Origin: JBKPCD01 sp046727175
GTDB taxonomy: Bacteria; Acidobacteriota; Vicinamibacteria; Vicinamibacterales; 2-12-FULL-66-21
Direction of reading: 5' to 3'
Assembly (NCBI GenBank): GCA_046727175.1
Contig: JBKPCD010000126.1
Span: forward strand, 1-5,484
DNA length: 5,484 nt
Part shown: positions 1 through 4,966 of the stretch, in pieces
Layout: the number at the start of each line of letters is the position of its first letter
How positions within the stretch are numbered: position 1 is the first letter of the stretch
Notes under the pieces: model-generated
Told to the model about the DNA's origin: nothing
What the model saw: only the letters and a program-made list of their open reading frames with translations
Databases searched by the model: none
Position numbers and translations under genes: made by a program

Positions 1-143
1 CCGGAGTTCCTGTCTCTCTTGTCATCGGCAGAAATCGGTCGACACACGGTCGCCGCCGCACGTCGCCATTCTACGTTTCGGTCGCCGCTATCGGAAAACC
101 GCAGCGTTCACTTCAGCGAGTATCCAGGAAGGTGTTCGAACGA
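1..143. other. Left-edge stretch without a supported gene
   Basis: This is the stretch downstream of the AraC-family gene. All three plus-strand frames are open here, including one that runs from the edge to a TGA at 160-162, but none gives a recognisable protein, and open frames are common in GC-rich DNA. The minus strand is broken by stops. The tail of a plus-strand gene starting outside the window is possible but unsupported. I see no terminator hairpin with a T-run. Confidence 0.4.
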
Positions 144-932
144 TCAGTTGACTCTCACATGAAAATCACGGGCGGCCAACCCTCGCCGGAGGATCTGGCG
201 CGGTGTCGCTCCGAGCATGCGACGGAACGTGCGCGTGAAGTGTGCCGCATCGGCGAACCCGGCAGCGTGGGCGGCGTCGGCGACAGACGCGCCGCGCGCG
301 AGCTCACTCGCTCCGTACTGCAGGCGCAGCCAGAGCACGTATGGACGCAGCGGAACGCCGACCGACGTCGTGAACAGGTGCATGAATCGCGACGGTGAGA
401 GGCCGACGGTCGCCGCGACTGCCTCTAACGACACGCTCTCAGCTTGGGCGAGCCTGCTCGGCAGGATTTTCAAGACGAGCTTGATTCGGTGATCAAGCGG
501 CGGGGGGCGACGGTCCTGGAGCAACGTCTCTGTCACCCAGGGCTCGACGCGGCGCGCAGTCAGCGATGCGGGTTGCCCTAACTGCGCGCGCCACGCGGCG
601 ATCGTCCGCAGCGCAATCGGTGCAACATGCGATTGGGTACGTTCCGCGAGCGCTGCGCCGAGGTCGCTCTCCGCGTCGACGAATGCGATCAGCACATCCG
701 TCTGTCGCGCGTCTACTTCGTGCCACGCGTCAGGCCTCACGAGCACGCCGCCGCACCTCGTCCAGCGTTGACGCGCGCGCTCGCGGAAACGTAACCTTCC
801 CTTCAGGGCCATGACGAGCTGTAGGCAGTGATGGCGGTGCAGGTCGGACCACGAGCCCGGTCCCCACAGAAACAACGCAGCGGGCCAGGTGAATGCCGAG
901 GCGCCCACAGGCGTCGACGCCGGGAGCAGCAC
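144..932 (-). CDS. AraC-family transcriptional regulator
   Basis: This is a cytoplasmic DNA-binding regulator of 262 residues, close to the usual size for AraC proteins with an N-terminal cupin sensor and a C-terminal double helix-turn-helix. The sensor half shows the histidine cluster DLHRHHCLQLV (about residues 30-40) and DAWHEV (68-73), as in cupin-type AraC proteins. The DNA-binding half has the first HTH at about 167-188 (SLEAVAATVGLSPSRFMHLF). The second is at about 216-239 and includes the family signature AAGFADAAHFTRTFRRMLG, followed by TPRQ. I use the GTG at 930-932; the frame stays open upstream to a stop at 984-986 but offers no better standard start. The gene is divergent from the DoxX-like gene, the usual layout for a local activator and its target, but the ligand and target are inferred. 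The family call is firm; the start is less so. Confidence 0.93.
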   Translation of the reverse strand: MLLPASTPVGASAFTWPAALFLWGPGSWSDLHRHHCLQLVMALKGRLRFRERARQRWTRCGGVLVRPDAWHEVDARQTDVLIAFVDAESDLGAALAERTQSHVAPIALRTIAAWRAQLGQPASLTARRVEPWVTETLLQDRRPPPLDHRIKLVLKILPSRLAQAESVSLEAVAATVGLSPSRFMHLFTTSVGVPLRPYVLWLRLQYGASELARGASVADAAHAAGFADAAHFTRTFRRMLGATPRQILRRGLAARDFHVRVN

Positions 933-1097
933 GCGGCCATTCTCGCACGGAGAAGGACGTGCGGTACGACGCAGCCAGTTCGTTCAAGACAGACGCGTGT
1001 GGAGGACCTCGATTCATCGATGTGACGCAAACCGAAGTCGTTCAATTCTGCAACACGCGAATGCGTTGGCGCGTTGAAAACGCAGTGGAGTTGTGAA
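933..1097. promoter_or_regulatory. Divergent AraC/DoxX intergenic control region
   Basis: This 165-base gap must carry the promoters of both divergent genes. No good sigma-70 pair stands out on either strand. Close to the DoxX-like start there are two direct copies of GCGTTG (1063-1068 and 1071-1076, eight bases apart) and an inverted related element, CAACACGC, at 1051-1058. AraC proteins commonly bind direct-repeat half-sites, so these are candidates, but six-base repeats in GC-rich DNA may be chance. Confidence 0.3.
1087..1090 (+). promoter_or_regulatory. Ribosome binding site deciding the DoxX-like start
   Basis: GGAG lies seven bases before the GTG at 1098-1100. The longer frame would begin at a TTG at 1074 that has no comparable upstream motif, so the GTG is preferred. 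It also places the first hydrophobic helix directly at the N terminus. Confidence 0.6.
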
Positions 1098-1568
1098 GTG
1101 GCACCGCTGATTGTGATGCTCGTCGCCTGGCTGCTCGTTCGGGCGATCGGATTCTCTGGTCTCTGGCATCAAGCCGACTCGTGGACTGGCGCACTCCGCT
1201 TCGCGTTCGCTGCGATGTTTGCGTTCACAGCCATTTCGCATTTTTATTCGCGCACGCGCCCCGATCTGGTGCGCATGGTGCCGGCCGGTCTGCCCGCCCC
1301 GGGGCTTCTGGTGACGATCACGGGCATCCTCGAACTGCTTGGGGCAATCGGCTTGCTCGTCCCCCAGGTCGCAACGGTGGCGGCCTGCGCCTTGAGCGCG
1401 CTACTCGTCGCGATGTTTCCTGCGAACGTGCGAGCGGCTCGAGCTGGACTCGTGGTCGTCGGCCGCCGTGCGGCTCCGCTCATCTGGCGACTGCCGCTGC
1501 AACTGTTCTGGATCGCCGCGCTCTTGTGGGTTGCTAGAGCGAGCGCTTCGGCGTCAACTGCGTTCTAG
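1098..1568 (+). CDS. DoxX-like small integral membrane protein
   Basis: This is a predicted inner-membrane protein of 156 residues, a normal length for DoxX-like proteins. It has four or five hydrophobic helices at about residues 3-20, 33-50, 68-88, 91-108 and 132-147. Family-type features are the SHFY followed by RPDLVRMVPAGLPAP loop (about 47-68), then ITGILELLGAIGLLVP (74-89) and MFPANVRAA (106-114). DoxX-like proteins are poorly characterised. Some relatives take part in thiosulfate:quinone oxidation or in redox complexes with superoxide dismutase and thiol proteins, but nothing here assigns a substrate. The gene starts at GTG and lies divergent from the AraC-family gene, its most likely regulator. 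It converges on the MarR gene with only 18 bases between the stops. No signal peptide is evident apart from the first helix. Confidence 0.85.
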   Translation: MAPLIVMLVAWLLVRAIGFSGLWHQADSWTGALRFAFAAMFAFTAISHFYSRTRPDLVRMVPAGLPAPGLLVTITGILELLGAIGLLVPQVATVAACALSALLVAMFPANVRAARAGLVVVGRRAAPLIWRLPLQLFWIAALLWVARASASASTAF

Positions 1569-1586
1569 GCCGGTCCCGGAACGAGG

Positions 1587-2129
1587 TCATTCGAAGCTGA
1601 GCAGCAGTCTGCGCAGTAGCGAGATCAACATGTCCCGCTCGCGTGCGGACAGTGCCTCGAGCATGCGGTTCTCGTTGGCGAGATGGACCGGGGCGACGGC
1701 ATCGAAACGCCGTCGTCCTTTGTCCGTCAGCGTAACGAAGGCGCCGCGTTTGTCGCGAGGGTCAGGCGACCGCCGAACGAGGCCGGCACGCTCGAGACGA
1801 TCCACCCGGAAGCTCGTCGTCCCGGATCGCCGCATCAACGCGGTCATCAGAGCTTTCTGCGGCATCCGGTACGGCGGGCCCGATCGCCGAAGCGCGGCGA
1901 GGACGTCGAAGTCCGCTCGGGTCAGCCCGAACCGCTTGAATGTGCGCATCAGGCCGGCGTCGAAAAATCGAGTCAGCCGCCCGACTCGGCCGACGATCGC
2001 CGCCGGCGACGTATCGAGCTCCGGCCACTCCCGCGCCCATGCGGCGATGATGCGATCGACCTGATCGCGCGGCTGACTTCGACCGCGGAGAGCACCTGCC
2101 CGTTTGGGGGATTGACGTGCGTGCGCCAT
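1587..2129 (-). CDS. MarR-family transcriptional regulator
   Basis: This is a winged-helix DNA-binding regulator of 180 residues, somewhat longer than the typical 140-160 because of a basic N-terminal extension. The recognition-helix region is about residues 102-118 (SGTTSFRVDRLERAGLV). It is followed by the MarR wing signature DPRDKRGAFVTLTDKGR (about 123-139), and the flanking helices form the dimer interface. The ATG at 2127-2129 is chosen. A TTG further upstream (2163-2165) lies inside the predicted -10 box and the palindrome, so it cannot begin the coding sequence if that promoter is right. The protein has no cysteine, so oxidation sensing of the OhrR kind is unlikely and ligand binding is the simpler model. 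The gene diverges from the three-gene operon across a 146-base gap holding a perfect palindrome, which suggests that it represses both itself and the operon. Confidence 0.92.
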   Translation of the reverse strand: MAHARQSPKRAGALRGRSQPRDQVDRIIAAWAREWPELDTSPAAIVGRVGRLTRFFDAGLMRTFKRFGLTRADFDVLAALRRSGPPYRMPQKALMTALMRRSGTTSFRVDRLERAGLVRRSPDPRDKRGAFVTLTDKGRRRFDAVAPVHLANENRMLEALSARERDMLISLLRRLLLSFE

Positions 2130-2140
2130 GTGCCGACACT

Positions 2141-2169
2141 CTGAGAATTGCTTCAATTGAAGCAATTAT
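2141..2169 (+). promoter_or_regulatory. Candidate promoter for the three-gene operon
   Basis: A weak sigma-70-like pair can be drawn: CTGAGA (2141-2146, 4 of 6) as -35 and AATTAT (2164-2169, 4 of 6) as -10, with 17 bases between. The palindrome fills the spacer and part of the -10, so a bound regulator would block it. Transcription would begin near 2176, leaving a leader of about 100 bases before the first gene. Other start sites in the leader are possible; the match is modest. Confidence 0.35.
2146..2167. promoter_or_regulatory. Perfect 22-bp palindrome, probable MarR operator
   Basis: The half-site AATTGCTTCAA is followed immediately by its exact reverse complement, giving a gapless palindrome centred between 2156 and 2157. 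It is conspicuously AT-rich against its GC-rich surroundings. It lies 16 bases upstream of the MarR start codon and 108 bases before the first operon gene. MarR dimers typically bind palindromes of about this size placed over promoters. A perfect 22-base match is very unlikely by chance. The assignment to this MarR protein is inferred from position. Confidence 0.8.
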
Positions 2170-2192
2170 GGTCCAGTTAGGCCCGCTGACAG
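2165..2192 (-). promoter_or_regulatory. Predicted promoter of the MarR gene
   Basis: Reading the minus strand, CTGTCA (2192-2187, 4 of 6 to TTGACA) is followed after 16 bases by CATAAT (2170-2165, 5 of 6 to TATAAT). The -10 overlaps the outer end of the palindrome, and transcription would start near 2158, inside it. This gives a leader of about 30 bases to the ATG at 2129 and predicts tight autorepression. Confidence 0.6.
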
Positions 2193-2200
2193 AGCCGCGT

Positions 2201-2213
2201 CACGCTGGGCGTG
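2201..2213 (+). other. Small perfect hairpin in the operon leader
   Basis: CACGC, a three-base loop TGG, then GCGTG form a perfect five-pair stem in the leader of the three-gene operon. There is no T-run after it, so it is not an intrinsic terminator. I do not recognise a riboswitch. It could be incidental. Confidence 0.25.
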
Positions 2214-2262
2214 TAGGGAACGGCGTCCGTGCGTCCACGTAAGAGAGTACAGCGGCTTGAGA

Positions 2263-2267
2263 GGAGG
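2263..2267 (+). promoter_or_regulatory. Strong ribosome binding site of the first operon gene
   Basis: GGAGG is placed eight bases before the ATG at 2276-2278. A TTG at 2270 in the same frame is only two bases from this motif and is too close, so the ATG is the start. Confidence 0.75.
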
Positions 2268-2275
2268 CGTTGACC

Positions 2276-2617
2276 ATGCGCATCATCGCATACGATCGTT
2301 TCAAACCCGGCGTCACGCTCGCGACGATTGAACCGTACCTGCCTGAAGAAGTCGCGAACGTGTGGCGCCTGTGGAAGGCCGGCATCGTGCGTGAAAACTA
2401 CGCTCGAGCGGACGAGCCCGGCGTCGTGATCGTCTTCGAGTGCACGAGCGTCGAAGAATGCAAACGCTATACGGATGACTTTCCACTGACGCGGGCCGGT
2501 TTCCTCGAATGGATGCACATTCCTCTTCGAGTGCCGCTGCCCATCGAGGCGTTGTTTCGTTCCGATGTCGATGTGAACGAGCCGTACGATCGGACGACGG
2601 TCAAACAGGCGGTGTAG
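2276..2617 (+). CDS. Muconolactone isomerase-like small ferredoxin-fold protein
   Basis: This is a soluble protein of 113 residues with a beta-alpha-beta pattern typical of the dimeric alpha/beta-barrel superfamily. It opens with a strand, RIIAYDRF (2-9). A helix-rich section ends in VWRLWKAGIVRENY (29-42), followed by the strand PGVVIVFE (48-55), the helix SVEECKRYTDDFP (58-70) and a final strand, FLEWMHIPL (76-84). The layout and the pattern of small-residue-x-F-x-SVEE followed by LP/FP-L resemble muconolactone isomerase, and many relatives are annotated only as MIase-like. It lacks obvious identity over the catalytic region of true ring-pathway isomerases, so an isomerase activity should not be assumed; it may act on a reactive intermediate or bind a ligand. 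It is the first gene of the operon, with a strong ribosome binding site, and its stop lies 3 bases before the next gene. Confidence 0.82.
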   Translation: MRIIAYDRFKPGVTLATIEPYLPEEVANVWRLWKAGIVRENYARADEPGVVIVFECTSVEECKRYTDDFPLTRAGFLEWMHIPLRVPLPIEALFRSDVDVNEPYDRTTVKQAV

Positions 2618-2620
2618 ATC

Positions 2621-3307
2621 ATGGAACGCGCATTTGGATTGGAGATTCCACGGACTCTGGAGGAGGTCTGCCAACCGGACCGCCTGGCTCTGCTCGTGTA
2701 CGACTTGCAGGCCGGCATCGTCGTCCAGTTGCCCGATGGTGCAGAGATCACGCGTCGAGTGCTGGACGTCGTCGACGCTGCGCGCGCGGGTGGATTTCGC
2801 GTGTTCTACACGCGCTACATGTCGCTTCCAAAGGAAATCGCTGGCGTTTCGCAGCTCAGCATGGCGCTTGCGTGGCAACGGGTGCAGCACGTCGAGCAGG
2901 TCAGGGTGCCATTTCTGCGCGACACGCCTCCGTTCCAGCTGGTATCGGAGCTCACCCCTTTGCCAAGCGAAGTCATCTTCGACAGGATCACCATGTCCGC
3001 TTTCGCCGGGACGCCCCTTGACATCGCGATGCGCGACTGCGGGCTGAATTCGTTTGCCATCGTCGGCATCGCCCTCGAGGTCGGAATCGAGCCGACTGTT
3101 CGCCATGCCATGGACCTTGGATATATCCCCGTGGTCATCACTGACGCCTGTGGCTCACGGGACAAGGAAGCTGCGAACCGCGTGCTGGCGGGGCTACAGT
3201 TTACCGGTGGCTCATACCAGACGGATGTGGCCACGATCGGTCGCCTGATGCGAGGGCGTCCGTCCGACGCGAGTTCGCGTGCGAGAACAGCGAGCAGGGA
3301 GGGCTGA
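2621..3307 (+). CDS. Isochorismatase-fold hydrolase lacking the catalytic cysteine
   Basis: The protein has 228 residues with the isochorismatase/nicotinamidase fold. The first strand LALLVYDLQAG (22-32) carries the conserved Asp28. EVIFDRITMSAFAGTPLD (117-134) is the usual SAFxGTxLD segment, but Arg122 sits where cysteine hydrolases have the catalytic Lys. In VGIALEVGIEPTVRHAMDLGY (148-168), Gly155 sits where the nucleophilic Cys normally follows the V in motifs such as T-x-V-C-V-E. Cys140 and Cys177 are elsewhere. It is therefore not a standard cysteine amidohydrolase. True isochorismatases and PhzD-like vinyl-ether hydrolases also lack that Cys and rely on Asp and Lys, so a cysteine-independent reaction, or a non-catalytic role, is possible. 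I believe a group of close relatives shares this Gly, which argues against a recent mutation. It starts 3 bases after the previous stop and ends 3 bases before the next start, which suggests translational coupling. Confidence 0.87.
   Translation: MERAFGLEIPRTLEEVCQPDRLALLVYDLQAGIVVQLPDGAEITRRVLDVVDAARAGGFRVFYTRYMSLPKEIAGVSQLSMALAWQRVQHVEQVRVPFLRDTPPFQLVSELTPLPSEVIFDRITMSAFAGTPLDIAMRDCGLNSFAIVGIALEVGIEPTVRHAMDLGYIPVVITDACGSRDKEAANRVLAGLQFTGGSYQTDVATIGRLMRGRPSDASSRARTASREG
3296..3303 (+). promoter_or_regulatory. Ribosome binding site of the DJ-1/PfpI gene
   Basis: AGGGAGGG ends seven bases before the ATG at 3311-3313. It lies inside the last codons of the isochorismatase-fold gene, so translation of the two is probably linked. 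It settles the start. Confidence 0.7.
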
Positions 3308-3310
3308 GCC

Positions 3311-4081
3311 ATGAGCCTGCGAGACCCGAACGTTGTCAGTCCCGATCGCAAAAAGAGAGTGGCCATCGTGCTCGCGAACCCGGCGGTCTCGACCACGACC
3401 GGCTGGCCGGTGGGATTCTGGTGGAGCGAGCTGACGCATCCCTATTTCGCCTTCGAAGAGAAAGGGTACGAAGTCGAGATCTTCAGTCCCGCCGGCGGCA
3501 AGTGCGAAGCAGACGCCCTGAGCGACCCGCGAGACGCCAGCGGCTACTCCTCGAGCGATTTGATCACCATGGGCTTCATCGCGACAGCCAGACTGGCGGC
3601 GCTCGTCGAGAACACCAGGAAGACAGCAGAGATCGACGTCGCGCGTTTCGACGCGATTGTCATTACCGGCGGACAGGCTCCGATGTTCACCTTCGAGGGA
3701 GCGACGGCGCTGCACGAGAAGTTCGTGGAATTCTACGAGCACAGAAAGGTCACGTGCGCGCTCTGCCACGGCGTTGCGATTCTACGCGATGCGACGCTCG
3801 GAAACGGGCAGCCGCTTGCGAAGGGAAGGACGGTCACCGGCTTTGCGAATGTCGAGGAAGACTTCGCCGACAACGCGGTCTGGAGCATGAACCTGCTGCC
3901 ACGCGACAAGCACGTCATGCCGTGGCGCATCGAGGATGAACTGAAGAAGCTCGGTGCGAATTACATCCAGGCCGGCCTCTGGCGCGGGTTTGCGGTGCGC
4001 GACGGGAATCTGATCACCGGCCAGCAGAATTTTTCCGGGGCCGAAACCGCTCAGGCTGTGATTCGGGCGTTGGGTGAGTAA
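3311..4081 (+). CDS. DJ-1/PfpI family protein, Hsp31/glyoxalase III type
   Basis: This is a 256-residue cytoplasmic protein of the class I glutamine-amidotransferase-like fold. Residues 30-63 read TGWPVGFWWSELTHPYFAFE and on to FSPAGG, the signature of the Hsp31-like branch, with Glu40 as the conserved active-site acid. The nucleophile elbow is ALCHGVAIL (150-158), giving Cys152 and the adjacent His153. VITGGQAPMFTF (117-128) forms the oxyanion side. In characterised Hsp31 relatives this Glu-Cys-His set converts methylglyoxal to D-lactate without glutathione, and some act as chaperones or deglycases. All key residues are present, so the protein is expected to be active; the natural substrate here is unknown. 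It is the last gene of the operon, with its own strong ribosome binding site. Products are often mislabelled as glutamine amidotransferase or protease; the Glu40 pattern argues for the glyoxalase-like group. Confidence 0.9.
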   Translation: MSLRDPNVVSPDRKKRVAIVLANPAVSTTTGWPVGFWWSELTHPYFAFEEKGYEVEIFSPAGGKCEADALSDPRDASGYSSSDLITMGFIATARLAALVENTRKTAEIDVARFDAIVITGGQAPMFTFEGATALHEKFVEFYEHRKVTCALCHGVAILRDATLGNGQPLAKGRTVTGFANVEEDFADNAVWSMNLLPRDKHVMPWRIEDELKKLGANYIQAGLWRGFAVRDGNLITGQQNFSGAETAQAVIRALGE

Positions 4082-4360
4082 GCCGGGTCTTCAGGTCGAA
4101 CACCACGCCCCGTTGTTGTCCTCGTCCACAAGCATCATGATTCTGCCGTGCGGTCGAGTCGTGCTGGCGTGCGCCGATCTGTAATCGCCGTCGGGCTTGT
4201 GAGGGATGCGGGCCAAGCACGGGCGCTCGATGGGAAGGCGGCACGCGACCGAGGCGCTCCGGGGACGTAAGGCAGGGTTGCGCTCACGCACTGATCCGCC
4301 GTGGATGGACCCGAGCGATCCGTTCGGCGTTACTTGTCGATCACTCCGCGGGAGACTTTC
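4082..4360. other. Convergent intergenic stretch, no convincing gene
   Basis: This 279-base stretch separates the end of the operon from the stop of the acetyltransferase gene. A minus-strand open frame (4091-4291, GTG start, 66 codons) has coding-like third-position GC, but it lacks a clear ribosome binding site and its product resembles nothing I know. The frame is also open from the acetyltransferase stop onward. I see no terminator hairpin with a T-run for either flanking gene. A very small gene or a decayed gene is possible. Confidence 0.4.
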
Positions 4361-4882
4361 TCATTGGGCGTCGTTGTGCGCTCGCCACATTATGCGGTCC
4401 GTCTGATGGTCGCTTCCGAGCACGAAGACATGACTGCCGACGTCAACAAACCCCCACTTCACGTAAAACGCAATCGCGCGTGCGTTGCGTTCCCAGACGC
4501 CCAGCCAGATCGTCTGCGCACGCGGCGATGCTGCCGCGAGGGTCGCCTCCATCAGCGTGTGTGCGAGACCGCGGCCGTGCAGCGCGCGGTCGACATAGAA
4601 GCGCACCAGCTCCATCGCTTGACGATCAGGTACGCAGTGCGGCGGCTCGCCGGCGTGTAACTGCGCATAGCCGAGCAGGGTAGAGCCGTTTTCGATGAGA
4701 AGGGTGACGGTGTCTGGATCTTCGATTTCCGACAATTGGCGCGCGTCGTTGAACGCCGACGAGAGATACGCGGTCATGTCCTCGGGCCTGTTTTGCGCTG
4801 CAAACGTCTCTCGAAACATGCGACTGGCAAACGCCGACAGCCGCTGTGCGTCGCGAGAAGTCGCGGGACGAATCGCCGCCAT
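4361..4882 (-). CDS. PaiA-like GNAT N-acetyltransferase
   Basis: This is a 173-residue, single-domain acetyltransferase that transfers acetyl from acetyl-CoA to an amine. The N-terminal IRPATSRDAQRLSAFA is a standard GNAT opening. The acetyl-CoA site is ELVRFYVDRALHGRGLAHTL (91-110), with the H-G-R-G-L-A pyrophosphate loop at 102-107. Then come IWLGVWERNARAIAFYVKWG (125-144) and a C-terminal HxFxLGxDxQTDxIM pattern (151-165). Together with RETFAAQNRPEDMTAYL (24-40), these recall Bacillus subtilis PaiA, a spermidine/spermine N-acetyltransferase, so a polyamine or similar amine is a reasonable substrate guess. Enzymes of this branch vary in substrate, so I give no symbol. The start ATG at 4880-4882 has only a weak upstream ribosome binding site. 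The gene lies 84 bases downstream of the phosphatase on the same strand and may be co-transcribed with it. Confidence 0.9.
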   Translation of the reverse strand: MAAIRPATSRDAQRLSAFASRMFRETFAAQNRPEDMTAYLSSAFNDARQLSEIEDPDTVTLLIENGSTLLGYAQLHAGEPPHCVPDRQAMELVRFYVDRALHGRGLAHTLMEATLAAASPRAQTIWLGVWERNARAIAFYVKWGFVDVGSHVFVLGSDHQTDRIMWRAHNDAQ

Positions 4883-4966
4883 CGGCTCATCGTACCAGGA
4901 GGTAATATGCGCGCTCGCCTGATCATCGGATCGCGGCCAGCTCGCAAACCATGTCAGTGCTCCGTT

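Noticed and set aside
1015..1022. CATCGATG palindrome in the AraC/DoxX gap
   Set aside because: Eight bases only, with no extended symmetry on either side; expected by chance in this base composition.
1074..1097. TTG start for the DoxX-like protein, adding eight residues
   Set aside because: No ribosome binding site precedes it, whereas GGAG precedes the GTG at 1098 by seven bases.
2130..2165. Upstream TTG start for the MarR protein, adding 12 residues
   Set aside because: The TTG falls within the predicted -10 box and the palindrome, so it would lie upstream of the transcript start; the ATG at 2127-2129 is the better start.
2177..3106. A 309-codon open frame on the minus strand, opposite the first two operon genes
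   Set aside because: It lies wholly antisense to two genes with clear family motifs and good ribosome binding sites. Its product is rich in His, Arg and Asp with no recognisable domain, typical of a shadow frame in GC-rich DNA.
3212..3769. A 185-codon minus-strand open frame across the DJ-1/PfpI gene start
   Set aside because: It is antisense to a gene with an intact active site and strong ribosome binding site, and its product has no recognisable motif.
4310..4330. Possible terminator hairpin CGAGCG/CGTTCG in the convergent gap
   Set aside because: The stem is short with an imperfect pair and no T-run follows on either strand.
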